A DNA stretch of 64,000 nt from positions 109,921 through 173,920 of the forward strand of contig NZ_JAQFIP010000006.1 of NCBI RefSeq assembly GCF_029504735.1. Direction: 5' to 3'. Source of the DNA: Ereboglobus sp. PH5-10 (GTDB lineage Bacteria; Verrucomicrobiota; Verrucomicrobiia; Opitutales; Opitutaceae). Every line of letters starts with the position of its first letter. Position 1 is the first letter of the stretch. This document shows positions 9,302 through 18,800 of this stretch, piece by piece. The notes under the pieces were generated by a model. The model worked only from the letters and a program-made list of their open reading frames with translations. It did no database searches and was not told the origin of the DNA. Position numbers and translations under genes: made by a program.

Positions 9302-10252
9302 TCAACGCGCCGGAATCGTCGGGTGCAGCTGGCCGCGATAGTTTGTGGGCGAGCAGCCCTCGAGTTTGCGAAACACGCGGTTGAATTGCGAAAGCGACTG
9401 GAAGCCCGCCTCGAACGCCGCCTCGCTCACGCGTTTGTGCGGATTGAGCAGCAGGTTTTTCACCTTTTCCACGCGCACACGCGCCAGGTAGTCGGTGAAC
9501 GTCATGCCCGTGGACTTCTTGAACATCTTGCAAAAATAAAACGCGCTTGTGTTCACCGAATGCGCCACTTGCGCGAGCGTGAGGTCGTCGTCCTGGTGCT
9601 CGTGGATGAAGTTGCGCGCCCGCGTGATGACGGGCGACTCGGCGTGCTCCTCCTGCACCATGAGCCGGTTGCTGATCGCGGCGAGATGCTGCGCAAAAAC
9701 CGCGAGCAGCCGCAGGATTGCGTCGTATTGTTTTTTGGAGACCACGCGGCTTTGGTAATACGCGGCGGCGGCGGGTTTCGCGTCGATTTCTACGCCCCAT
9801 TTTGCGAGTTGCCGCGCGACCCGGTCGAACTGCCCCGCCAGCGGTTTTTGGAAAAACACCTGCCCGGTCTGCAAAAAAGCCAGCACGTTTTCACCCGCGC
9901 GGACCGGCACCGCCGAGTCATAAAGCCCGGCGAAACATTTTAATGTGGCCGGCTCGCGCTGCGCCTGCTGCTCGACTTCGCGCTGCAGTTGCAGGCATGC
10001 CGAGCACGAGTGGTTCGATTGGGCCATGAGCGCGCAAAACGGGTTTTGCCTCGGATCGTTTGCGTGCTGCAAGTCAAACGACTCGACCGGCCGCAGGCTC
10101 AAAGGCAGCCCCGTCGCGTCGCGAAACGCTTGCGCGTAGTCCCGATAGATTTGCGACTGCTTGAACTGCGTCACAAGCATCCGGCTGCGCTTGGGATTAT
10201 CGGCGGCGTCCATGTGGGAAAGAGTTTGTTGTGCGAATGAGTGACTGCGCAT
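9302..10252 (-). CDS. PocR-domain AraC-family transcriptional regulator
   Basis: The product has 316 residues from this start. Residues 25-190 resemble the PocR sensory domain, including a conserved Cys cluster (CALMAQSNHSCSACLQLQ) and RAGENVLAFLQTGQVFF. The C-terminal 100 residues are an AraC DNA-binding domain with two helix-turn-helix motifs (LTLAQVAHSVNTSAFYFCKMFKK and a second ending SQFNRVFRKLEGCSPTNYRG). PocR domains are known to sense small ligands such as diols or their derivatives; the ligand here cannot be told. Starts at 10309, 10252 and 10213 are all possible; 10252 has a GGGAG sequence upstream, but at long spacing. Two perfect dyads lie just upstream and may be its operator. 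Confidence 0.82.
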   Translation of the reverse strand: MRSHSFAQQTLSHMDAADNPKRSRMLVTQFKQSQIYRDYAQAFRDATGLPLSLRPVESFDLQHANDPRQNPFCALMAQSNHSCSACLQLQREVEQQAQREPATLKCFAGLYDSAVPVRAGENVLAFLQTGQVFFQKPLAGQFDRVARQLAKWGVEIDAKPAAAAYYQSRVVSKKQYDAILRLLAVFAQHLAAISNRLMVQEEHAESPVITRARNFIHEHQDDDLTLAQVAHSVNTSAFYFCKMFKKSTGMTFTDYLARVRVEKVKNLLLNPHKRVSEAAFEAGFQSLSQFNRVFRKLEGCSPTNYRGQLHPTIPAR

Positions 10253-10290
10253 AAAGTGCCAACAATCTCCCGCTGGAAAGCAAAATATGC

Positions 10291-10324
10291 GCCATGCCTC
10301 CTTGGGCATGGCAAATCATTTGCC
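10291..10324. promoter_or_regulatory. Two tandem perfect dyads upstream of the AraC-family gene
   Basis: GCCATGCC (10291-10298) faces GGCATGGC (10305-10312). It is followed directly by GGCAAAT-C-ATTTGCC (10310-10324). Both are perfect inverted repeats of operator size in the short gap between the regulator gene and the rrm terminator. Autoregulation is an inference. They could also form hairpins in the mRNA leader. Confidence 0.4.
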
Positions 10325-10356
10325 GCATTTTTTGTCGTGCCGCCCCAAGCGAACGC

Positions 10357-10389
10357 AAAAAAAGGGCGCGCTCAATGCGCGCCCTTTTT
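10357..10389 (-). terminator. Rho-independent terminator after the RRM gene
   Basis: A GC-rich stem, AGGGCGCGC with GCGCGCCCT around a TCAA loop, is flanked by an A-run on one side and a T-run on the other. It could therefore work in either direction. It lies about 45 bases after the stop codon of the minus-strand RRM gene. Confidence 0.8.
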
Positions 10390-10433
10390 CAACCGATTCA
10401 ACCGATAGACACTATCAAAAAACGGGATTGCGC

Positions 10434-10739
10434 CTAGCGCTGCCAGGATCGTTCGCTGCCGCCGCCGGCAAAAATGCGCTGGCGCACCTCCTTCGGGCGC
10501 GCCTCGCTGACGGAGAGCGCCCGCCCGCCCAGTTCGTGGCCGTTGAAGCGCTCGATCGCGGTGCGCGCGTCCTCGGGCGAGGCCATGTTGACAAACGCGA
10601 ATCCGCGCGAGCGTCCGGTGATCTTGTCGCATATCAGATCGACAGCCGATACTGCGCCGACCTGTGAAAACAGGTCCTGCACTTCGTGCGCCATGGTGGC
10701 GAACGGAAGATTTCCTACATAGAGTTTTGTGGTGGTCAT
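10434..10739 (-). CDS. Small RRM-type RNA-binding protein
   Basis: The product has 101 residues: a single RNA recognition motif with RNP2 (KLYVGNL, residues 5-11) and RNP1 (RGFAFVNM, about 45-52), then a short basic Gly/Ser tail. It belongs to the bacterial RRM family seen in cyanobacteria and several other phyla, often induced by cold or stress and binding single-stranded RNA. The gene is monocistronic, with a strong terminator downstream and a long AT-rich leader with repeated motifs upstream. That arrangement suggests leader-based control, but the trigger is unknown. Confidence 0.9.
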   Translation of the reverse strand: MTTTKLYVGNLPFATMAHEVQDLFSQVGAVSAVDLICDKITGRSRGFAFVNMASPEDARTAIERFNGHELGGRALSVSEARPKEVRQRIFAGGGSERSWQR

Positions 10740-11076
10740 GGGTTTTTTTAGAATATGCCGCCGCCCGACCTCGCGCCTCTCCGCCCGCCGTGTTGCGAAA
10801 CACCATCAAGGTTTTAAGGCCCGTTTGGTGATCCGGAGCGCGCAATATCAAACACCAGCGGGAAAAAAATTGTTTCATCACACGCAATATCAAGTGCATT
10901 AGGCAACGCGCGCGGATTTGATAAAAATGAAACAAATATTTCATACTATTTTGACAAACCGCGCCTGGCCAACGGTTCCCGGCTCGGTGTTGCGTCCGAA
11001 TCATTCCGGGCGTCCGCGCCGATCAATTTCCCATTGCCCAAGCGCGCGGCGGGCGTCACCGTTTGCGTTTTCATCC
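10740..11076. promoter_or_regulatory. Divergent intergenic control region between the RRM gene and lysS
   Basis: This gap of 337 bases has no convincing gene. It contains an 11-base direct repeat, CGCAATATCAA, at 10841-10851 and again at 10883-10893. There is a perfect dyad, ATGAAACAAATATTTCAT, at 10927-10944, with an extra half-site TTTCAT at about 10873. Spacing and symmetry suggest binding sites for a regulator of one or both divergent genes. No promoter boxes are assigned. Confidence 0.45.
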
Positions 11077-12585
11077 ATGAGCGACACTCCGACAGACATT
11101 TCCCACGACCAGGTTGCCGTGCGCCGGCAAAAACTCGCCGACTTGCGCGCGGCGGGTTTCGATCCGTTTCGCGCCAATTGCGAACAGACGCATTTTTCTG
11201 ACGACGCCAAAAAATGTTACGTCGAGGGCGAGGACAACGCCGTGCGGCTTTCCGTCGCGGGCCGGCTCGTCACCTTTCGCATTCAGGGCGGCAGCGGGTT
11301 CGTCAAGATCCTCGACCAGCAGGGGCAGATTCAACTTTATGTGAAGCGCGACGTGCTCGGCGTGGACGCCTACGCCGCGTTCAAGAAACTCGACTTCGGC
11401 GATTTCATCGGCGTCACGGGCACGCTCTTCAAGACGAAGGCCGGCGAGATCACCGTGCGCGTCGAGAGCTACACGCTCGTGTCGAAGGCGCTGCGCCCGT
11501 TGCCCGAAAAATGGCACGGCCTCACAAACGACGAGCAGGTTTACCGCCAGCGTTACCTCGATTTGATCGTCAACGCCGAGTCGCGCAAACGCCTCATGCA
11601 GCGCTCGCGCATCATCTCGTATGTCCGCCGTTTTCTTGAGGACCGCAAATTCATCGAGGTCGAGACGCCGATCTTGCAGGGCGTGGCGGGCGGCGCGGCG
11701 GCGCGTCCGTTCGAGACGCACCTCAACGCGCTCAACATCGACTTCGTGCTGCGTATCTCGCTGGAGCTTTATTTGAAGCGCATGCTCGTCGGCGGCTACG
11801 ACCGCGTGTTCGAGCTCGGGCGCAACTTCCGCAACGAGGGCATGGACCGCAAGCACAACCCCGAGTTCACCATGCTCGAAGTCTACCAGGCCTACAGCGA
11901 CTACCGCGGCATGATGACGCTCGTGCGCGATTTGTTCCAGGGGCTTTGCCGCGACGTGATCGGCTCGGACACGATCAAGTTCACCGACAAGGACGGCAAC
12001 ACGCACGACATCAACTTCGCCGGCGAGTGGCGCGAGGTGCGCTACAAGGACCTCATCACGCAATTCACCGGCGACGCGAACTGGTTCGGCCGCGCGAAGG
12101 ACGAAAAAATCGCCTACTGCAAAAGCATCGACCTCTTCGTCGACCCGGCGTGGGAGGACTTCGAAATCACCAACGAAATTTTCTCCAAGAAAATCGAGCA
12201 CACGCTCATCCAGCCGACCTTCGTCACGCATCTGCCGAAGGAGCTTTGCCCGCTCGCGAAAATAAATCTCGAGGACCCGGGCGTGATCGACGTGTTCGAG
12301 CTGACCATCGGCGGCATGGAAGTCGCGCCCGCCTACAGCGAGCAAAACGACCCCGACGTGCAGCGCGCGATGTTCGAGGCGCAGGCCGGCGGCGAGCAGC
12401 AAAAAGTGGACAACGATTTCCTCCTCGCGCTCGAGCACGGCATGCCGCCCGCCGGCGGCATGGGCATCGGCATCGACCGCCTCTGCATCCTCCTCACCGC
12501 GGCGGACAGCATCCGCGACGTCATTCTGTTTCCGCAACTCCGCCCGAGCGCGGCGGCGGCAACTGACTCGGCGCCCGCCGCCTAA
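11077..12585 (+). CDS. lysS: Lysyl-tRNA synthetase, class II
   Basis: The enzyme charges tRNA-Lys with lysine in the cytoplasm. The 502-residue product has an N-terminal OB-fold anticodon-binding domain (VAGRLVTFRIQGG...). The class II catalytic core follows: motif 1 around FIEVETPIL, motif 2 around FELGRNFRNEG...HNPEFTMLE, and motif 3 GMGIGIDRL. The ATG at 11077 gives the normal family N-terminus; the open frame further upstream is non-family sequence. The heptamer repeat begins inside the stop codon, and lolC follows on the same strand. Confidence 0.96.
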   Translation: MSDTPTDISHDQVAVRRQKLADLRAAGFDPFRANCEQTHFSDDAKKCYVEGEDNAVRLSVAGRLVTFRIQGGSGFVKILDQQGQIQLYVKRDVLGVDAYAAFKKLDFGDFIGVTGTLFKTKAGEITVRVESYTLVSKALRPLPEKWHGLTNDEQVYRQRYLDLIVNAESRKRLMQRSRIISYVRRFLEDRKFIEVETPILQGVAGGAAARPFETHLNALNIDFVLRISLELYLKRMLVGGYDRVFELGRNFRNEGMDRKHNPEFTMLEVYQAYSDYRGMMTLVRDLFQGLCRDVIGSDTIKFTDKDGNTHDINFAGEWREVRYKDLITQFTGDANWFGRAKDEKIAYCKSIDLFVDPAWEDFEITNEIFSKKIEHTLIQPTFVTHLPKELCPLAKINLEDPGVIDVFELTIGGMEVAPAYSEQNDPDVQRAMFEAQAGGEQQKVDNDFLLALEHGMPPAGGMGIGIDRLCILLTAADSIRDVILFPQLRPSAAAATDSAPAA

Positions 12586-12706
12586 TGTATAATTAAAAAT
12601 GTATAATGTGGAATGAACAAGCCGAGCACGCGATTACACACATGAGTCCGCTCCCATTATACATTCTTCATTATTCATTTTTCATTAGCGGCGGCAACGC
12701 CGCCGC
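12584..12706. repeat. Heptanucleotide inverted-repeat element between lysS and lolC
   Basis: The left arm (12584-12618) reads as five 7-base units in perfect phase: AATGTAT, AATTAAA, AATGTAT, AATGTGG, AATGAAC. The right arm (12653-12687) on the minus strand reads AATGAAA, AATGAAT, AATGAAG, AATGTAT, AATGGG. A perfect GC hairpin, GCGGCG-GCAA-CGCCGC region (12688-12706), ends six bases before the lolC start. The first unit overlaps the lysS stop codon. The same kind of unit recurs at 29401 and 62806. Confidence 0.75.
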
Positions 12707-12712
12707 GTAACC

Positions 12713-13945
12713 ATGCCCTGGTATCTCTACCTCGCCTTCAAGCAGCTTTTCCCGTCGGGGAGGTGGATGACGTTTTTCACGTGCATCTCGACACTGGGCG
12801 TGTTTCTCGGTGTGTGGATGCTCATTATCATCATCGGCGTGATGAGCGGTTTCGGCTTCAAATACGGCCGGATGATCATTGACACGGGCGGCGAGATTCA
12901 GGTGCGCGGCGCGTTCATCGAGAATCCGGAGCGGATTCAGGAAATCATCAACAAAGTGCCCGGCGTTGTCGCGAGCACGCCGACCGCCGAGGGCATCGTG
13001 ATGATCGAGCACCAGGGCAGGCCGGGTTATCCGGGCATCATCGGCGTGGCCCCGGAAAGTGTTGAGAAAGTGATTCCCATTTCAAAATACCTGCGCGAAG
13101 GCTCCATGGCGGATCTCGACGACGACGCGGTGGTTTTAAGCGCGGGGCTTGCCGCCTCGATCAGCACGCGCGTCGGCTCGAAAGTCACCGTGGTAAGCCC
13201 GCTCACGCTCGAACGCCTGAGCCAGGACGCCTACATGATGCCAACCGAGCTGACGGTCGCGGGCGTTTACGAATTCGGGCACCAGCAACTCGACAAGTCG
13301 GTCGCCATCGTGACGCTCCGCCGCATGCAGGATCTCTACGGGCTCGGCGAGGGCGCATACGGCGTCAACGTGCGCATCGCGCCCGATGCCGATGTCGATG
13401 CTATCGCGGGTGAAATCAACGCCTCCTTGCCGCCGGGCAGCCGGATGCGCGCGCGCACATGGATGCAGTCGGGCGAGGCGTTTCTCTTCGCGCTCAAGAT
13501 CGAGCGCCTCATGATCATCCTGATTGTGTCGATGGTGGTTTTTGTCGTGGCGTTCCTGGTGACGGCGATGCTGCTTGTCGCCGTGGCGCACAAGACGCGC
13601 GAAATCGGGCTCTACGGCGCGCTCGGCGCGTCGCCGTGGCAGTCGGCCATGTGCTTTTGTTTTCAGGGCGTGATTGTCGGCGTGATCGGCACCGCGCTCG
13701 GAGTGTCGATCGGCCTGCTCACGCTTGCCAACATCGACCCGATCGCACGGCTCATCGCGCGGCTGACCGGCAACTGGGAATTGCTCGTGGAGGTTTATGA
13801 ATTCACCAAGGTGCCCGCGCACATCACCGGCGCGGACATTGCGATCATCTGCGCCTTCGCCATCGGCATGTCCACGCTCGCCGGCCTCGTCGCCGCGTGG
13901 CGCGCCGCAAAACTCAAACCCGTGGAGGCGATGCGCAGTGAGTAA
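12713..13945 (+). CDS. lolC: LolC/LolE-type lipoprotein-releasing permease
   Basis: This is the inner-membrane subunit of the ABC system that releases outer-membrane lipoproteins from the inner membrane to the periplasmic carrier. The 410-residue product has the family topology: a first TM (about 23-48), a large periplasmic MacB-like domain (50-260), and three C-terminal TMs with the FtsX core (KTREIGLYGALGASPW) and a MSTLAGLVAAWRAAKLKPVEAMR end. It overlaps lolD by eight bases. A stable hairpin sits where a ribosome-binding site would be, and no clear Shine-Dalgarno is visible. Only one permease gene is present, so it may form a homodimer. Confidence 0.88.
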   Translation: MPWYLYLAFKQLFPSGRWMTFFTCISTLGVFLGVWMLIIIIGVMSGFGFKYGRMIIDTGGEIQVRGAFIENPERIQEIINKVPGVVASTPTAEGIVMIEHQGRPGYPGIIGVAPESVEKVIPISKYLREGSMADLDDDAVVLSAGLAASISTRVGSKVTVVSPLTLERLSQDAYMMPTELTVAGVYEFGHQQLDKSVAIVTLRRMQDLYGLGEGAYGVNVRIAPDADVDAIAGEINASLPPGSRMRARTWMQSGEAFLFALKIERLMIILIVSMVVFVVAFLVTAMLLVAVAHKTREIGLYGALGASPWQSAMCFCFQGVIVGVIGTALGVSIGLLTLANIDPIARLIARLTGNWELLVEVYEFTKVPAHITGADIAIICAFAIGMSTLAGLVAAWRAAKLKPVEAMRSE

Positions 13946-14612
13946 CACGGCACAACCCATTCTCACCGCCCGCGCCCTGCGCAAAACCTACAGGAGCGGC
14001 AACCGCGAGTTGGAGGTTTTTCACGATGTCGATTTCCATATCAACGCCGGCGAGAGCGTGAGCATTCGCGGCGAATCAGGCTCGGGGAAATCCACGCTAC
14101 TCAACCTCCTCGCCGCGCTCGACACCGCCGGCGCCGGCACGCTCTCGTGGGATGGTTTTTCAAAAATCGACAACGCCGCTCGCGGAAAATTCCTCGGCAT
14201 CATCTTCCAGGCGTTTTACCTGATCCCCGAGCTCAACGCGCTTGAAAACATTCTCATGGCGAGGCGAATCGCGGGCAATGTTGACGCCGCCGCGCGCGCG
14301 CGCGCCGCCGAACTGCTCGCGCGAGTGGGATTGAGGGACCGCGGACACCATTTGCCCTCGCAACTCTCCGGCGGCGAGCGCCAGCGCGTCGCCGTCGCCC
14401 GCGCGCTCATGAACTCGCCGCGTGTCGTCCTCGCCGACGAGCCGACCGGCAACCTCGACGAAAAAACCGCCGACAGCGTCATGGATCTCCTGCTCGGCAT
14501 CTGCGCCGAGACAAACACCGCGCTCGTGCTCGTCACGCACAACCCGCTCTACGCGCAACGCACCGCGCGCGAATACTTTTTGCACGAAGGAACCCTGCGC
14601 TCCGTGCGCTAA
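13938..14612 (+). CDS. lolD: LolD-type ABC transporter ATPase
   Basis: The 224-residue product is the ATP-hydrolysing partner of the upstream permease. It has Walker A (GESGSGKST), the ABC signature (LSGGERQRVAVARAL), Walker B (VVLADEPTGNLD) and the H-loop (LVTHN), in normal order and spacing for the MacB/LolD group. It starts at GTG 13938, inside the last codons of the permease gene, so the two are translationally coupled. Length is typical for LolD, without extra domains. Confidence 0.92.
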   Translation: MSNTAQPILTARALRKTYRSGNRELEVFHDVDFHINAGESVSIRGESGSGKSTLLNLLAALDTAGAGTLSWDGFSKIDNAARGKFLGIIFQAFYLIPELNALENILMARRIAGNVDAAARARAAELLARVGLRDRGHHLPSQLSGGERQRVAVARALMNSPRVVLADEPTGNLDEKTADSVMDLLLGICAETNTALVLVTHNPLYAQRTAREYFLHEGTLRSVR

Positions 14613-14629
14613 AACCACGACAAAATCTC

Positions 14630-15637
14630 ATGCTAAAACTCTTCAAGAAAACCGAAAAAATTCGCTGCGGTGTCGTCGGCACCGGCTCGCTCGGCCAGCA
14701 CCACGCGCGCATTTACGCGAACATGAAGGGCGTCGAGTTCGCCGGCATCTACGAGGCCAACCCCGCGCGCGCGAAGGAAATCTCCGCGCTGCACAACTGC
14801 CGCGCGTTTGACTCGCTCGAGGAACTCGCCGGCGCGTGCGACGCCGTCTCCGTCGTCGTGCCGACCGACAAGCACGCGCAAGTCGCCCTCCCTCTCCTCG
14901 CCAAGGGCTGCCACCTGCTCATCGAAAAACCGCTCTGCGCCTCGCTCGAGGAAGCCTCGCAAGTGCTCGCCGCCGCGCAATCCAACAACAGCATCGTGCA
15001 GGTCGGTCACGTCGAGCACTTCAACCCCGTGATGAGTTTCCTGGAAAAGGAAATCAACCGCCCGCGCTACATCACGACCGAGCGCCTCGGCACCTACCAG
15101 ACGCGCGGCACCGAGGTCGGCGTCGTGCTCGATCTCATGATCCACGACATCGGCATCGTGCTCGCGCTCGTGAAATCGCCCATCCTGAAAATCGACGCCA
15201 TGGGCCTGAACCTGCTCTCCAAGACCGAGGACATCGCCAACGCGCGCATTGAATTTGAAAACGGCTGCGTCGCCAACCTCAACGCCAGCCGCCTGAGCCT
15301 GAAGCGCAACCGCGAGATCCGCGTCTTCCAGGAAAACGCCTACCTCTCGCTCGACTTCATGAACCAGAAGGGCCACCTCGTGAAGAAAAGCGACATCATC
15401 GCCTACGGCCTGAAAATGAAAGTCGGCCTCGCAAAACCGGGCGACGTGAGCTCGATTCCCGTCGGCGAGATCCCGATAGAAAAAGGCGAGCCGCTCGCGC
15501 TCGAGCTGGCCTCGTTTGTGAACAGCGTGCGCGAGGCAAAGCAGCCCAAAGTCGGCGCCGTGCTTGGCAAAACCGCGCTCGAAGTGGCGATAGCCATCAC
15601 CGAGCAAATCCGCACCAAGGCGGAGAAGATGAAGTAA
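14630..15637 (+). CDS. Gfo/Idh/MocA family NAD(P)-dependent oxidoreductase
   Basis: The 335-residue product has an N-terminal Rossmann fold (GVVGTGSLGQHHARIY), the family EKPLC motif at about residue 104, and a C-terminal substrate domain with the conserved DLMIHDIGI segment. The family oxidises or reduces sugars and sugar nucleotides. It follows lolD by 17 bases, so it is probably in the same operon. A role in surface sugar or lipid A sugar synthesis (as for GnnA-like enzymes) is possible, but rests only on context. A short TAAAGACG/CGTCTTTA stem follows its stop. Confidence 0.82.
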   Translation: MLKLFKKTEKIRCGVVGTGSLGQHHARIYANMKGVEFAGIYEANPARAKEISALHNCRAFDSLEELAGACDAVSVVVPTDKHAQVALPLLAKGCHLLIEKPLCASLEEASQVLAAAQSNNSIVQVGHVEHFNPVMSFLEKEINRPRYITTERLGTYQTRGTEVGVVLDLMIHDIGIVLALVKSPILKIDAMGLNLLSKTEDIANARIEFENGCVANLNASRLSLKRNREIRVFQENAYLSLDFMNQKGHLVKKSDIIAYGLKMKVGLAKPGDVSSIPVGEIPIEKGEPLALELASFVNSVREAKQPKVGAVLGKTALEVAIAITEQIRTKAEKMK

Positions 15638-15665
15638 AGACGGGTCGCGCGAAAGTGCGTCTTTA
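15635..15665 (+). terminator. Weak stem-loop at the end of the lolCD-oxidoreductase operon
   Basis: TAAAGACG (15635-15642) pairs with CGTCTTTA (15658-15665) around a 15-base loop; the first arm covers the stop codon. The T-rich end is short, so termination is likely but not certain. Confidence 0.45.
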
Positions 15666-15699
15666 TACCGTTTACGAGCTAGTTTTGGTCTTTAATTGG

Positions 15700-15826
15700 T
15701 AGGGCGTGCTCGCCGAGCGCGCCGAGAATTACGAGAGACAACCCCGTCGGTTGGCAGACGTCGCTGGCGCTCGGTAACGGCGTTTCGAGCGATAGCGGCA
15801 ATCTTCCAACCGGCCTACCTTTGATG
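15700..15826. repeat. MITE-like palindromic element, copy 2 (inverted orientation)
   Basis: The reverse complement of this stretch aligns along its length with the inner part of the element at 1009-1136. The two share a central stretch of more than 20 identical bases containing CTCGAAACGCCGTTACCGAG. The flanking arms CGGTTGG(A/C)AGA and TCTGCCAACCG and the outer GGGCGTG...GCGCCGAGAAT segment are also shared. The 21-base outer arms of copy 1 are not seen here. It lies between two convergent genes. Confidence 0.7.
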
Positions 15827-15827
15827 G

Positions 15828-15851
15828 CGCCTAAGGAGTAAACCTTAGGCG
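15828..15851. terminator. Hairpin between convergent genes
   Basis: A perfect nine-base stem, CGCCTAAGG with CCTTAGGCG, surrounds a six-base loop. It lies ten bases past the stop of the minus-strand tricorn gene. There is no T-run, so it may protect mRNA ends rather than terminate. Confidence 0.4.
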
Positions 15852-15860
15852 TAAATGGGA

Positions 15861-18800
15861 TTACTTCGCCGGTTTTACGGGCCAGGGCGGGGGAGGGGGG
15901 AGCTTGGGGTTGTTGGTTTTTAGCTCGGCGAGGATTTCCTCGATGGCGCGGTCGAGTTGCTGGTCCTCGCCTTTCATTTCGCGCGCGGGGTCGTTGTCCA
16001 CCACGATGTCGGGATCGACTCCGTAGCCTTCAATGGGCCACTCCTTGCCGTCCTTTGAGTAGGATGCGTATTGCGGGATGTTCAGGGTGCCGCCGTCCAT
16101 GAAGGGCAGGCTGCTCGTGATGCCCACGATGCCGCCCCAACTGCGCTTGCCGATGAGCTTGCCGAGGCCCATCTCGCGGAAGCGATAGGGGAAGATGTCG
16201 CCGTCGGAGGCGGAGTATTCGTCCATGAGCGTGACTTTGGGGCCGAGGTGCATGCCGGCGGGGTTGGTCGCGGGGGTGCCGTTGCGGGCGAGGTTGATCA
16301 TGACGAGTTCGCGCCGGAGGCGCTCTATTATCATGGGCGAGACGTTGCCGCCGCCGTTGCCGCGCACGTCGATGATGAGAGCCTCCTTTTGGAGCTGCGG
16401 GTAGAAGCGGCGCACGAATTCGTTGAGGCCCTCGGGGCCCATGTCGGGGATGTGCAGGTAGCCGACGCGGTCGCCGGTTTTCTTTGCAACGTAGTCGATG
16501 TTGTTGAGAACCCAGTTAGTGTAGTAGAGCGGGGCTTCGTCGGCGATGGGAACGATGACAATGTCGCGCGCATCGTCCGCCGCGGCGTCGGGCTTGGAGG
16601 CGAGGCGCAGGGTGACTTGGTTGCCGGCGGTGCCGACGAGCGCGGCGTAGGGATTGGGCATGTCGCGCGTGGGTTTGCCGTCGATGGCGAGGAGGTAGTC
16701 GCCTTCGCGGGCGTTGACGCCGAGTTCGGTGAGCGGGGAGCGCGTGGATTTTTCCCAGTTTTCGCCGCGGAGGATTTTTGTGATTTGATAATAGCCGGTG
16801 GCGGTGTCGCGGGTGAGCTGCGCGCCGAGGAGTCCGGTTTGGATGCGATGAGCAATGGCGCGCCTGCCGCCGCCGATGTAGGCGTGGCCGGCGTGGAGTT
16901 CGGAGATCATTTCGCCGATGAGGTAGGTGAGGTCGTTGCGCGTGGCGACGTGCGGGAGGAGTTTTGCGTATTTGTCGCGCTGGGCGGGCCAGTCGATGCC
17001 GTGCATGTTGGGCGCGTAGAAACAGTCGCGCATTTGGCGCCAGCTTTCGTTGAAGATTTGCGCCCACTCGGCCCGGCGGTCGATGCGGAGCTGGAGGTTG
17101 GAGAGGTCGAGTTTGTCCTTGATGCTGATTTTATCTTTCGGGAGGTCGACGAGGGCGTAGGTGCTTTTGTCGCGGACGAGCATTTTTTTGCCGTCGGCGG
17201 TGATTTCGCAGGCGTCGTAGTTGCCGAGGATGGTTTCCTTGCGCTCTTTCAGGTTGTAGGCGGCGATGACGGTGCGTGTTTTTTGCGTGGCGCCGAATCC
17301 TTCCCCGCCGCCGTCGCCCATGACGGGGCCGCCGGGGCGGCGCTGGTAGAAGACGCGGTCGCCGACCATGCGGAGGTTGGCGTAGTTCGAGGATTCGACG
17401 GGGAGCGCGACGATGCGCGAGGCGAGACCATCGGGATCGAGTTTGGAGGAGGGCGGGGCGGAGGTTTTCTTTTTGGTGGGTTCTTTTTTATCGGGCTGGT
17501 CCGGTTTTTCGGATGCGTCGCCCTGGGGTTTTTCGGCGACTTCGTCGCTCCGGGGGGCGAGGGGGGACTTGGTTTCCTTGGAGAGGGCGATCATGTAGAT
17601 GCGCTCCATGTTTTTGTAGGCGTGGTTCCACTCGGTGTCGGAATAAACGGGGTTGAAGTTGCGCGCGCTGGCGAAGAGAAGCCATTGGCCGTCGTCGCTG
17701 AAGGCGGGGGAGTTGGCGGCATACCAGCCGTCGGTGGCGTCGGTCGTGGAGCCGTCGGCTGTGTTGAAAATCTTGATGCGCGAGAGCGCGCCGCGCGTCT
17801 GGTGCGTCCACGCGATGAGGGCGGAGTCGGGCGACCAGGCGTATTGGCGAATGACGTAGTCGGGGTTGTGCGCGACGAGGGTGATGGTTTTTGTTTCGAT
17901 ATCGATGGTGCGGAGGCGTTGCTCGCGGTCGGTCCAGAGGAGTTTTTTCGAGTCGGGCGACCAGCGGGGCAGGGCGTAGTAGGTGGTGGCGCCGGTGGTG
18001 AGTTGCACGGGCTCGCCGGAGCCGTCCTGCGGGCGGATGTAGAGTTCGAATTCGCCGGTGGCGTCGGAGAGGTAGGCGATGTGTTTGCCGTCGGGCGACC
18101 ACGAGGCGTCGCGTTCGTGGGCGGCGGGGGTTTGCGTGAGGTTGCGCACGGGACCGTCCTTGAGCGGCGCGGTGAAAACATCGCCGTGCGCGCTCACGAC
18201 GACGCGCTTGCCGTCGGGCGAGGGGCGGACGGAGGAGGGTTTGACTTTTGCGAGCACGGGGCGCGCGGAGGCGAGGTCTTCGCGGATGCTGATGTCGACG
18301 GGCGCGGATTTTTCCGTGGCCAGGTTGAGGCGCCAGATTTGCCCGGCGTGCTCATAGACGAGGGATTTTTTTCCGATGGAGGGGAACTTGACGTCGTAGT
18401 CGGTGTAATCGGTGAGCTGGCGCGTTTGCTTTTTGACGGGGTCGTAAACGAAGAGGTTGGCGCGGCCGGTGCGCTCGGAGACGAAGTAGATGCGGTTGTT
18501 CGGCGCCCACATGGGGAAGAGGTCTTGCGCGGGGTTGTTGGTGATGTTTTCGAGCGCGCCGGTTTTGAGGTCGTAGATCCAGATGTCGTCGGCCATGCCG
18601 CCGCGGTAATTTTTCCATGTGCGGAATTCGCGGAAGACGCGGTTGTAGGCGATCTTGGTGTCGTCGGGCGAATAGGTGACGAAGCCGCCGCGCGGCACGG
18701 GGAGCTGCACGGGCAGGTTGCCGTCGAGGTTGACGCTCATGAGGTGGCCGATGAACGGGTCCCAACTGCGCCAGCGCGAGCGGTAGGTGATTTCGTCGGC

